The notes under the pieces: model-generated | Seen by the model: the letters and a program-made list of their open reading frames with translations, nothing else | The model's database searches: none | Told to the model about the DNA's origin: nothing | Assembly (NCBI RefSeq): GCF_002432345.1 | Contig: NZ_DJDT01000250.1 | Location: 1 to 20,031, forward strand | Length of the DNA: 20,031 bases | Source: Pedobacter sp. UBA5917 | Lineage (GTDB): Bacteria; Bacteroidota; Bacteroidia; Sphingobacteriales; Sphingobacteriaceae | Direction of reading: 5' to 3' | Shown: positions 6,418 through 13,470 of the stretch, in pieces | Layout: each line of letters begins with the position of its first letter | Numbering within the stretch: position 1 is the stretch's first letter | Translations under genes and position numbers: made by a program

Positions 6418-7779
6418 ATGAACAACAATCAAGATACCATTATTGCTTTGTCTACTCCTTCGGGTTCGGGCGCCATTGGCGTGATCCGTTTATCGGGTCC
6501 GGATGCGATTTCACTTACCAATACCGTTTTTGCCGGAAAGGATTTAGAAAAGCAGGAAACCCATACTTTGCATTTTGGCCTGGTTAAAGATGGCGATCAT
6601 ATTGTTGATGAGGTAGTTGCGGGTTTATTTGTTGCGCCGAAATCGTATACGAAGGAAAATGTGGTCGAGATTTCATGTCATGGATCTAATTACATTATCC
6701 AGCAGATTATTAACCTGTTGATCAGCAAGGGTGCGCGTGCAGCCAAGCCCGGAGAATTTACTTTGCGTGCTTTTTTAAATGGTGCTTTCGATTTAAGTCA
6801 GGCAGAAGCCGTGGCTGATTTAATTGCTTCAAATTCGAAAGCTTCGCATGATGTGGCTATGCAGCAGATGCGCGGTGGTTTTGCCAATGAATTAAAGGGC
6901 TTGCGTGAGCAGTTGATCCATTTTGCCTCGATGATTGAACTCGAACTCGATTTTGCTGAAGAAGATGTGGAGTTTGCCAACCGTGAGCAATTGAAAAATC
7001 TGGTTAATAAAATCAATTATGTTCTGCAAAGGCTCATTTCTTCATTCGAGATGGGAAATGTAATCAAAAACGGTGTGCCGATTGTAATTGCCGGTAAACC
7101 CAATGTTGGAAAATCGACCCTGTTAAACGCATTGTTAAATGAAGAACGTGCCATTGTATCCGACATTGCCGGTACCACCCGCGATACCATTGAAGATGAG
7201 CTAACCATTGGTGGCATTGTTTTCCGTTTTATCGATACCGCTGGGATTCGTGATACAGCCGATATTATTGAGGCCTTGGGTGTAGAACGGACTTTAGAAA
7301 AAATGAAACAGGCTAAACTGATCATTTATATGGCCGATGCTGCTCAAAGCATTCCTGAGATTGAAGAACAGGTGAGGGGCTTAGATCAGTTGGCCATTCC
7401 ATATCTGATTCTTATGAATAAAGCCGATCTAATTTCGGCAGACCAACGCAAAGCTTTCGAAGTTTTGAATGCGGTTTTCATTTCCGCAAAAGAAAAATTG
7501 GGTATCGACGAACTGAAAACCACTTTGTTGGAACAGGTAAATCTGCACCATATTAATACCAGCGAAACTTTGGTAACCAATATCAGGCATGTAGAGGCCC
7601 TTAAACAAACGGAAAATGCTTTGCAAAGGGTATTGGCAAATGTAGACAATCCGGTAACCTCCGATTTTTTGGCCATGGATATCAAGCAGGCTTTACATTA
7701 CCTTGGTGAGATTACAGGTACGGTAACAACTGATGACCTGTTGGAGAATATTTTTACGAAGTTCTGTATCGGCAAGTAG
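6418..7779 (+). CDS. mnmE: tRNA modification GTPase MnmE
   Basis: MnmE works with MnmG to place the carboxymethylaminomethyl group on U34 of certain tRNAs, using tetrahydrofolate and GTP. The 453-residue protein has the N-terminal folate-binding domain (1-120), then the helical domain interrupted by a Ras-like G domain. The G motifs are GKPNVGKS (226-233), GTTRD (252-256), DTAG (273-276) and NKAD (334-337). The C-terminus, FTKFCIGK, keeps the conserved catalytic cysteine (Cys450). The ATG at 6418 (MNNNQDTIIALSTP) was chosen over 6337 because the normal N-terminal strand TIIALSTPSGSGAI begins right after it and the promoter box lies between the two. It stands alone: about half a kilobase of non-coding DNA follows. 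Confidence 0.96.
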   Translation: MNNNQDTIIALSTPSGSGAIGVIRLSGPDAISLTNTVFAGKDLEKQETHTLHFGLVKDGDHIVDEVVAGLFVAPKSYTKENVVEISCHGSNYIIQQIINLLISKGARAAKPGEFTLRAFLNGAFDLSQAEAVADLIASNSKASHDVAMQQMRGGFANELKGLREQLIHFASMIELELDFAEEDVEFANREQLKNLVNKINYVLQRLISSFEMGNVIKNGVPIVIAGKPNVGKSTLLNALLNEERAIVSDIAGTTRDTIEDELTIGGIVFRFIDTAGIRDTADIIEALGVERTLEKMKQAKLIIYMADAAQSIPEIEEQVRGLDQLAIPYLILMNKADLISADQRKAFEVLNAVFISAKEKLGIDELKTTLLEQVNLHHINTSETLVTNIRHVEALKQTENALQRVLANVDNPVTSDFLAMDIKQALHYLGEITGTVTTDDLLENIFTKFCIGK

Positions 7780-8178
7780 TTTATTATTAGTTGTTTATGT
7801 GTTTGTTGGTCCTTTAATCGATCGAACTAGGTTTTTTACTTTAATTCGTTTGACTTAACTGTATAGGTATTTCAGGGAAATAGCGTTTGGTCCGTTTTCA
7901 AACTGTTATTGCATTCCAAATCAAACCAAAGGCCGATTATTGAGCAATGTGATAGTTGTGTTTCTTTTAGCTATTTTTTTTATGTCAGCCGCAAAATAAT
8001 TTTCCGAATTTAAGTAAGATTAGCGCGCTCTAAGAGCACTTGCGATTAAAAGCATTATAGTTCAGTAGCTTTTCGATATTGCCGATATCGTCTTTTTAGA
8101 AATTTCTATTTTTAAGTCCCGTATCGATTATTGAATAAGTGCTCTTCCAATTTGATACATTGTCTTCGAAGAAGATGA
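7780..8178. other. Non-coding stretch after mnmE with several inverted repeats
   Basis: No convincing ORF on either strand. AAGAGCACTT (8032-8041) and AAGTGCTCTT (8137-8146) are perfect 10-bp inverse copies about 95 bases apart. Between them lie AAAAGC/GCTTTT (8048-8053, 8068-8073) and the dyad CGATATTGCCGATATCG. Together these could form a branched RNA of about 115 bases, or be chance structure in AT-rich DNA. A perfect palindrome, TCTTCGAAGA, sits at 8163-8172. No clear terminator for mnmE was seen. Confidence 0.35.
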
Positions 8179-8213
8179 ACGTTTGAACAAATAAAATTGG
8201 ACGTTTAAACAAA
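8179..8213 (+). promoter_or_regulatory. Two direct repeats 22 bp apart, candidate AraC-type operator
   Basis: ACGTTTGAACAAA (8179-8191) and ACGTTTAAACAAA (8201-8213) differ by one base. Their starts are 22 bp apart, about two helical turns, the usual geometry for a dimeric AraC-family activator. The pair ends 83 bases before the AraC-family start codon. A one-mismatch -7 box, GAAATTTG (8235-8242), lies downstream. Binding by the neighbouring regulator is inferred from position only. Confidence 0.5.
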
Positions 8214-8296
8214 ACTGGGTACCGTAAGATTGCCGAAATTTGTATCACAAACAGACCACACGATATGGCTGTTTTTCAAATTTCAAATAAGACGTT

Positions 8297-9106
8297 ATGC
8301 AGGCAAAAGCACACCAGGAACCTCTTCTCGCTCCAAAACTTTTACAGAATCTTTATTTTGGTAAGAACATAGAGGGTGAGGCTTTCGTTTCAGATCATAT
8401 TTTCAGCTACATCATTAGTGGTACGCATGAGGTGTGGGTAGGGGAACGGAAATATTTTTTCCAAGCAGGTGATTACCGTTTTTTTAAACGGAACCAATTA
8501 ACAAAATATGTAAAACGTACCGAGTCTGACGGCTTTAAATCAATAGCAGTACATATTGACCAGTATACCCTGAAAGAAATTTCGAGGGAATATGGTTTTA
8601 AAGCCGGGGAACATTATGATGGAGAAGGCGTAAAGCTGTTGAAGGATAAGGGGCTTTTGAAAGGTTTTGTGGACACCCTTAATGCTTATTTGGCTGGTGG
8701 AGGATTGGATAAGGATATCCTGCAGCTTAAAACAAAGGAACTGGTATTGATCCTTGCAGATTCAGATCCCGATATCAAAAAGATGCTTTTTGAATTTAGC
8801 GCTCCCGGTAAACTTGATCTCGAAGCTTTTATGAACGGCCACTACCGGTATAACGTTCCGTTGGAAAGGTTTGCATTTTTGACCGGCCGCAGTCTTTCCG
8901 GTTTTAAAAGGGATTTTGCCAGACTCTTCAGTACCACCCCTAGCAGGTGGCTGGTGCGTAAACGACTCATCGAAGCACGTTATCTGATAGAACAGCGGCT
9001 TGCCCGACCAACGGAAATATACCAGGAGCTTGGTTTCATAGATATCTCGCATTTCTCTTACGCATATAAAAAAGCCTTTGGGATAGCGCCCACACACGGA
9101 AAATAA
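8297..9106 (+). CDS. AraC-family transcriptional regulator
   Basis: A 269-residue DNA-binding regulator. Residues about 25-95 look like a cupin sensor domain (short beta strands, WVGERKYFFQAGDYRFFKRN). The C-terminal 95 residues carry the double helix-turn-helix of the family. The first HTH is around 187-208 (VPLERFAFLTGRSLSGFKRDF). The second is around 238-265 (RPTEIYQELGFIDISHFSYAYKKAFGIAPT), with the conserved FSxAYKKxFGxxPT signature. The ligand is not predictable. The dehydrogenase gene begins 13 bases after its stop, so the two are surely co-transcribed. The regulator probably controls this operon through the repeats at 8179-8213. Such AraC-dehydrogenase pairs often respond to small aldehydes, ketones or oxidants, which is only a suggestion here. 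Confidence 0.9.
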   Translation: MQAKAHQEPLLAPKLLQNLYFGKNIEGEAFVSDHIFSYIISGTHEVWVGERKYFFQAGDYRFFKRNQLTKYVKRTESDGFKSIAVHIDQYTLKEISREYGFKAGEHYDGEGVKLLKDKGLLKGFVDTLNAYLAGGGLDKDILQLKTKELVLILADSDPDIKKMLFEFSAPGKLDLEAFMNGHYRYNVPLERFAFLTGRSLSGFKRDFARLFSTTPSRWLVRKRLIEARYLIEQRLARPTEIYQELGFIDISHFSYAYKKAFGIAPTHGK

Positions 9107-9119
9107 TTAGAAAATAGAT

Positions 9120-9917
9120 ATGGATTTAAATTTAAAAGGAAAACGCGCCCTTGTTACGGGATCGAGTTCGGGCCTCGGAGAGGCTATAGTTAAAATGTTG
9201 GCTGCGGAAGGAGCCAGTGTTGTTGTGCACGGCCGTAATGAAGAACGTGCAAGGAAAGTGAGCGAAGATATCATCAATAGCGGCGGTACAGCTGATATTG
9301 CAATCGGTGATCTAACAACAGACGAAGGTGCCGATGCGGTTGCACAAGCAGCCCTTAAAAATGGTCAGATCGATATTCTGATTAATAATGCCGGAGCTAC
9401 CTCCCATAAATTATGGGGAGATGCCAGTACCTCAGACTGGGCAGATATGTATAACAATAACGTAGTATCTTACGTAAGAATGATCCAGCGATTGGTGCCC
9501 CAGATGAAAACACTGGGCTGGGGCAGGGTTGTGCATATCGGTGGCGGCCTGGGTATACAGCCTATCAAAGAGCAGCCACACTACAACGCTACTTTGGCCG
9601 CAAGGCACAACCTATCTATCTCACTGGCCAGGCAGTTAAAAGAAACCGGTATAACTTCAAATGTGGTATCGCCAGGTGCAATTATCAATCCAATGGTAGA
9701 AGATTGGCTCGTTAGTGCAGCACCTAAATTTGGTTGGGGCACTGATCTGGAAGAGATCAAGTACAAGGCCGTTCAGGAACTGATCCCTAATGATACGGGC
9801 AGGTTCGGAACGCCCGAAGAAATCGCCGGAGCGGTAGGATATCTTTGTAGCACTTATGCAGATTATGTAAGCGGAGCAACACTAAGGGTAGATGGAGGAA
9901 CCATCAGGTGCATGTAA
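9120..9917 (+). CDS. Short-chain dehydrogenase/reductase with altered catalytic residues
   Basis: A 265-residue SDR-fold protein, probably cytoplasmic and NAD(P)-binding. The glycine motif TGSSSGLG (13-20) and NNAG (89-92) are intact, Asn114 is in place, and the C-terminus has the usual SGATLRVDGG. Arg39 after VVVHG hints at NADP preference. The active site is odd. Tyr155 is present in PHYNATLAARHN, but the residue four positions on, normally Lys, is Leu159. The residue 13 before the Tyr, normally Ser, is Gly142 in VVHIGGGLG. The change to leucine cannot come from one base error. I recall a subfamily sharing the NATLAARHNL string, so this may be a family trait rather than damage. It could be a dehydrogenase with a different mechanism or a non-catalytic NAD(P) sensor. 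It is translated right after the AraC gene. Confidence 0.88.
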   Translation: MDLNLKGKRALVTGSSSGLGEAIVKMLAAEGASVVVHGRNEERARKVSEDIINSGGTADIAIGDLTTDEGADAVAQAALKNGQIDILINNAGATSHKLWGDASTSDWADMYNNNVVSYVRMIQRLVPQMKTLGWGRVVHIGGGLGIQPIKEQPHYNATLAARHNLSISLARQLKETGITSNVVSPGAIINPMVEDWLVSAAPKFGWGTDLEEIKYKAVQELIPNDTGRFGTPEEIAGAVGYLCSTYADYVSGATLRVDGGTIRCM

Positions 9918-9964
9918 TACAATGGTTTTAAAGATTTTTAGCCATTGATTGTGCGATCAAAAGT

Positions 9965-9992
9965 AAACCATAAGCCTTATTGCTTATGGTTT
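9965..9992 (+). terminator. Terminator of the AraC-dehydrogenase operon
   Basis: AAACCATAAGC (9965-9975) pairs perfectly with GCTTATGGTTT (9982-9992) around a 6-base loop and is followed by more T residues. It lies 48 bases after the dehydrogenase stop. The A-run on the left also lets it serve the convergent rclC-like gene that ends at 10156. The rest of the spacer shows no gene. Confidence 0.8.
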
Positions 9993-10155
9993 TTGACATT
10001 TTGTTTTTTGCCATTTTTTATGGCCAAGCTATTTCAGGATAAATACCATGATATTTATCTTCCGGATTTAGGTATAAACTGCAACAGGCTGGTTCGTATC
10101 CCAATCAGAAGATCAATTCTTATATTTTCGATTTACTGCAGTTAGCCCGAGTTAC

Positions 10156-10596
10156 TTAAACTGCTGATTTTCTGTTACTCCCAATCACCTGCAGCGCAAC
10201 AGCTAAAAAGGCAAGGTCTTTCACCACAAAAAAATCTGTTACAACAATCCCATCGCTCAATTTCCATATCCCTGGTGTTGTTAGTAAAAAACTTAGCGTT
10301 GAGAGAAAAATGATCAATGTGAGATAACCGGCAATTTCTCCTATCCGTCTGTTCCAGAAGGATCCGATCAGCAATATACCGGTCAGAATTTCATAAACCC
10401 CGATCAGATTGGATACCCCCTGTACCGAAGTGATATTATATAACCAGCTCATAAAAAAGCTATGCGATACATATCCTTTTATAGCCATGGCCTCTGCAGG
10501 GGTGAATTTTAAAATCCCGATCCAAAAAAGTACAATGATTACCGAAACCACTCCCAGAGTATATCCCGATTTTCTTAAATCCATATTAGTTTTCAT
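10156..10596 (-). CDS. rclC: DUF417 membrane protein, RclC/YkgB-like
   Basis: A 146-residue inner-membrane protein with four hydrophobic segments (about 13-32, 60-80, 86-108 and 120-140). The signature WIGILKFTPAEA (25-36), the following SFFMSW, and TLSFLLTTPGIW with VVKD near the C-terminus match the E. coli YkgB/RclC pattern. That protein helps survive reactive chlorine species and is controlled by the AraC-family regulator RclR. This copy is about 50 residues shorter than the E. coli protein, lacking most of the loop between helices one and two. The biochemical activity of the family is unknown. An AraC regulator lies nearby but is convergent, so shared control is not shown. It is divergent from the spondin-like lipoprotein gene. 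Confidence 0.85.
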   Translation of the reverse strand: MKTNMDLRKSGYTLGVVSVIIVLFWIGILKFTPAEAMAIKGYVSHSFFMSWLYNITSVQGVSNLIGVYEILTGILLIGSFWNRRIGEIAGYLTLIIFLSTLSFLLTTPGIWKLSDGIVVTDFFVVKDLAFLAVALQVIGSNRKSAV

Positions 10597-10721
10597 ATTT
10601 TTTAATTGTTTGGTCGCGAAGGATCATAGAACCTTACAGGGTATTTGTTTTTTTATAAAAATTTACTCTATTTTTTTGTAAGGAATTGAAATGTGATCCG
10701 ACAAAGGGAGAAAAAACAAAT

Positions 10722-12023
10722 ATGAACAGCACGAAAATAACAGTCATTTCCGCCCTTGCGGTGCTCGCATCAGCCTTTACAGCATGTAAAAAAGACAATT
10801 CCCCTTTATCCGATCCGGTAAGCGAAAAAACAACCATTTCAGTTGAAAACGTTCTTAATTCGAAACCCTTGGTCGAATCGGGTGTTTTTCAGGGAGGGGG
10901 ATCACCCCTGATCTTACCCGGACAGTCCGTTACCATCCAGTTCTCTGCAGCAAAAGGAGAAGCCGTATCTTTCGCTACCATGTACGGCGCTTCTAACGAT
11001 CTGTTTTTTGCACCCGAAAACCCCGGTATTCAGGTTTACAGCAGTTATGGCGCACCTATCGAGGGAGATGTATCTGCACAGGTAAAATTATGGGATAACG
11101 GTACCCGTATTAACCAGAAACCCGGCACCACTGTTTCGCACCCCGGACTTGCGGAAAGCAGGAATATTACCGAAGTAAATGCAACCGATGCCCAGGGCAA
11201 TACCTATCTTGCTGCATCCAAATTAATTAAGGCCACACTAAAGTATAACGGTAATTCCCTTTTCGCCCTCACCATCGAAAATACTTCCGGCGGAACGGCC
11301 AATGAAACCCCTTTAAGTCCGGGAGTTTGGTCGGTATCCTATATAGTTGGTGGAAACCTGCTGAATGCAGCTCCATTATATATGAAAGATAAGCCAAGTG
11401 CAAATGGCTTAACCTGGATCGCGGAAATGGGTGATAACGGACCTTTATCCACTTATATTAAAAGCATAACAGGAATATTTACCCCGCTTTCACCCGTTTT
11501 GGTTGTTGTATACAGCGGGATTGATAATCCGCTTTATAAAGTTGGGGAAAACGATCGCAATCAGGGGCTTAAAGACCTTGCCCAGAAAGGCGATGCCAGT
11601 GTACTGGCTTCATTCTTGAAAGGAAAAACTGGTGTTAAGTCAGTTTATGTGCTTGCAGCTTCTACAACAAACGTATTACTTCCAGCCATCAACGGACAGC
11701 CTGGGTGCAGGGTTTCGCAGGAACTATCGGTTACAAAAGGAGACCGTGTGGCTATAGCAACCATGTACGGCTTCTCGAACGACTGGTTCTTCGCCAGTGG
11801 TGCGGATGGGATTGATCCACTGAAAAAAGGTGATGTATCAACCAACATAGCACTTTATAATAACGGAACGGCGCTCGACCAGTTTCCTGGTGCCGGTATT
11901 ACCCAGTTTAACCTGGCCGGAACCCCTTTAACAGAAAGCAAACCTATAAGCCTTGTACCTAATCCAAATCCGTTTACCACTCTGCCTGATATCCAGAATT
12001 TTGTTAGAGTAACCCTTCAATAA
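10722..12023 (+). CDS. Spondin_N-like lipoprotein with mirrored internal repeats
   Basis: A 433-residue lipoprotein. The signal peptide ends in a lipobox at Cys22 (SAFTAC), followed by KKDN, the kind of charged start that often marks surface-exposed lipoproteins in Bacteroidota. Block A (about 66-135) contains ATMYGASNDLFFA and DNGTRINQKPG. It recurs at 332-390 as ATMYGFSNDWFFA and NNGTALDQFPG. Block B (about 200-250: GVWSVSY, APLY, ANGLTWIAEMGDNGPLSTYI) recurs at 257-305 as SPVLVVVYSG, PLYK, NQGLKDLAQKGDASVLASFL. The second half in B-A order resembles a normal spondin_N domain. The first half has the blocks reversed, giving A-B-B-A. Function is unknown; adhesion or matrix binding is suggested only by the domain name. 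A TTG start at 10686 is possible in frame but would bury the signal peptide. It lies upstream of the ECF sigma gene. Confidence 0.8.
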   Translation: MNSTKITVISALAVLASAFTACKKDNSPLSDPVSEKTTISVENVLNSKPLVESGVFQGGGSPLILPGQSVTIQFSAAKGEAVSFATMYGASNDLFFAPENPGIQVYSSYGAPIEGDVSAQVKLWDNGTRINQKPGTTVSHPGLAESRNITEVNATDAQGNTYLAASKLIKATLKYNGNSLFALTIENTSGGTANETPLSPGVWSVSYIVGGNLLNAAPLYMKDKPSANGLTWIAEMGDNGPLSTYIKSITGIFTPLSPVLVVVYSGIDNPLYKVGENDRNQGLKDLAQKGDASVLASFLKGKTGVKSVYVLAASTTNVLLPAINGQPGCRVSQELSVTKGDRVAIATMYGFSNDWFFASGADGIDPLKKGDVSTNIALYNNGTALDQFPGAGITQFNLAGTPLTESKPISLVPNPNPFTTLPDIQNFVRVTLQ

Positions 12024-12035
12024 ATATCAAAAAAC

Positions 12036-12091
12036 CTAAAGCTTTAAACGGGAGATGCTTTCCTTTGAAAGGTAACCTGCCTTAGCTTTAG
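12036..12091 (+). terminator. Possible terminator hairpin after the spondin-like gene
   Basis: CTAAAGCT (12036-12043) pairs with AGCTTTAG (12084-12091). Inside is a second dyad, CCTTTgAAAGG. It follows the lipoprotein stop by about a dozen bases. No strong T-run follows, so readthrough into the sigma gene is likely. Confidence 0.4.
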
Positions 12092-12098
12092 TAATGAT

Positions 12099-12148
12099 TA
12101 AAAGGAAAGGATGCAGTGTATTAAGAGTATGCAGCATCTTTCCTTTTA
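12099..12148 (+). promoter_or_regulatory. Hairpin directly upstream of the ECF sigma gene
   Basis: TAAAAGGAAAG plus ATGC (12099-12114) pairs with GCATCTTTCCTTTTA (12134-12148), 15 bp with a single bulged G. The hairpin ends 15 bases before the sigma ATG and its right arm ends in CTTTTA. It could be an attenuator or a translation-controlling leader, or simply a terminator for the lipoprotein transcript. No promoter box for the sigma gene was found after it. Confidence 0.5.
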
Positions 12149-12163
12149 CCTGAAAACCCATAA

Positions 12164-12757
12164 ATGGAAAATACAGAAAACCTAACAATCGGCAATAAAT
12201 TAACCGACCCCCATTTATGGGTGGCCAAATACGCTGATTATCTTTATACCTACGCGGTATCCCGGCTTAATGATGAGGAAATTGCCAAAGATCTTGTTCA
12301 GGAAACCTTTTTGGCAGCCCTCGAACGTATAGATAAATTTGAGGGCAACAGTTCGGAAAAAACCTGGCTAACAGCAATACTCAAGTACAAGGTAATTGAT
12401 GTATATCGTAAACGTTCAAAGAGTCTTGGAAAGCAGATAAAAATATCGGAAGAAGAGGATAAAGAGGAAGATTTTTTTTATCCTGATCAGGGAAACTGGA
12501 AGCTGGAGCACTGGCCGTTGCAAATGGGAATTGAAGAGCCCGATGCATTCATCAGCGGGGAGTTTACCGATATCCTGCAAAAATGCATGAAGAAGTTACC
12601 GGGCTTGTGGCTCGCCGTTTTTACCATGAAACACATGGATGAGGAAGAAACGTCTGTTATCTGTAAAGAATTAAAGGTTACCTCCTCTAATTTTTGGGTA
12701 ATTATCCACCGCGCCAAAGTAAACCTCAGGTCCTGTCTTCAAAAAAACTGGATTTAA
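12164..12757 (+). CDS. ECF-type sigma factor (sigma-70 family)
   Basis: A 197-residue extracytoplasmic-function sigma factor that would direct RNA polymerase to a small set of promoters. Region 2 spans about 22-85 (YADYLYTYAVSRLNDEEIAKDLVQETFLAAL, then WLTAILKYKVIDVYRKR). Region 4 spans about 136-192 (CMKKLPGLWLAVFTMKHMDEEETSVICKELKVTSSNFWVIIHRAKVNLR), with its helix-turn-helix intact. An acidic linker (EEEDKEEDFF, 96-105) joins them. It is followed 12 bases later by a small zinc-motif protein, the usual place for an anti-sigma factor. The lipoprotein gene upstream is a natural candidate for a target. No second copy of a recognisable target promoter was identified. Confidence 0.93.
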   Translation: MENTENLTIGNKLTDPHLWVAKYADYLYTYAVSRLNDEEIAKDLVQETFLAALERIDKFEGNSSEKTWLTAILKYKVIDVYRKRSKSLGKQIKISEEEDKEEDFFYPDQGNWKLEHWPLQMGIEEPDAFISGEFTDILQKCMKKLPGLWLAVFTMKHMDEEETSVICKELKVTSSNFWVIIHRAKVNLRSCLQKNWI

Positions 12758-12769
12758 TCCCATCATCAA

Positions 12770-13051
12770 ATGAAAGCATCAGAGATCAAAAAAATAGCCT
12801 ATAATTGTCGCAAGGCAACATTTTTAATAGAAAAACAACAGCTCGCGCCAATTACCATCAGGGAAAAGCTCGAACTGAAAATACACCTGGCCGGATGTTC
12901 CATCTGTCGCACATTCATGCAGCAGAGTATCGCCATAAACAAAATGGTACATCACCTCTTTCAATCTTCAGTTCGCAGGGATCTGAAACTTGATGAGCGT
13001 TTTAAAGAAGAAATGGAGGATAAGATCAGGGAAAAACTTGATAAAAACTAA
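12770..13051 (+). CDS. Small soluble zinc-motif anti-sigma factor candidate
   Basis: A 93-residue protein with a ZAS-type zinc motif, His39-xxx-Cys43-xx-Cys46 (KIHLAGCSICRTFM), and Cys13 placed where the fourth ligand usually sits. Proteins with this motif clamp the sigma factor encoded beside them. Unlike many anti-sigma factors it has no membrane span and no periplasmic domain. It would therefore be a cytoplasmic switch, possibly redox- or zinc-sensitive through its cysteines. The C-terminal third (LDERFKEEMEDKIREKLDK) is charged and helical. It starts at an ATG 12 bases after the sigma stop, so the two form an operon. The function is inferred from motif and position. Confidence 0.78.
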   Translation: MKASEIKKIAYNCRKATFLIEKQQLAPITIREKLELKIHLAGCSICRTFMQQSIAINKMVHHLFQSSVRRDLKLDERFKEEMEDKIREKLDKN

Positions 13052-13103
13052 AAGTGATTTTAAGGTCGTTCCTTTATCTGCGATTTTTTTTGCAAGCAGG
13101 AAC

Positions 13104-13124
13104 AAATGTTTATTTGAAACATTT
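13104..13124. terminator. AT-rich hairpin after the sigma/anti-sigma pair
   Basis: AAATGTTT (13104-13111) pairs perfectly with AAACATTT (13117-13124) around a 5-base loop, 53 bases after the anti-sigma stop. It is weak in GC and has no clear T-run, so it may be a weak terminator or a protein-binding dyad. Confidence 0.35.
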
Positions 13125-13470
13125 TGAAAATATAGGCCACTCAAAAACTGTTCGGTTAAACTTCTTTTGATAATGCAGGAACCCGAATAATTAACCCTTC
13201 AATAAATCGGTCCGATCAGGACAGTACAGGATGCTTTCATCAGAAAGTTCCAATAATTTAGTTTTTTACCAAATGTAAACATCGTAAATTGGGGATTCTA
13301 AACGATAACCTTACTTCGAGCCATACCCATAACGCTGATCAGGAGTAATTGAAAATCCTGTTGCTGCAGGATGAAATAGTGGATATGGGCTTGCCATTTG
13401 GATCATGAGTTGGTTTATACCTGGCTGCTGTACGTTTATGTAGTGGCAAACCATCCGTTGCAAATTAAAA
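13125..13470. other. Non-coding spacer upstream of the secreted deacetylase-like gene
   Basis: No convincing gene or -7 box. ATCCTG (13355-13360) and CAGGAT (13367-13372) form a small hairpin. From about 13352 to 13476 two overlapping plus-strand frames read like protein (KILLLQDEIVDMGLPFG, then HELVYTWLLYVYVVANHPL). Each is closed by stops, so a decayed gene tail is possible but unproven. Confidence 0.3.

Noticed and set aside
7017..7325. Antisense ORF of about 100 codons inside mnmE
   Set aside because: A serine-rich shadow of the well-conserved G domain on the opposite strand; no independent support.
9573..9610. Sequencing error as the cause of the missing SDR lysine
   Set aside because: Leu159 would need more than one base change from a lysine codon, the frame is intact on both sides, and the serine position is changed as well.
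9945..10145. Plus-strand ORF of 66 codons between the dehydrogenase and rclC-like genes
   Set aside because: It spans the terminator hairpin, has no family-like sequence and no ribosome-binding or promoter context.
13067..13103. Terminator from GTTCCT/AGGAAC with a T-run
   Set aside because: The T-run lies in the loop, not after the stem, so it does not fit an intrinsic terminator.
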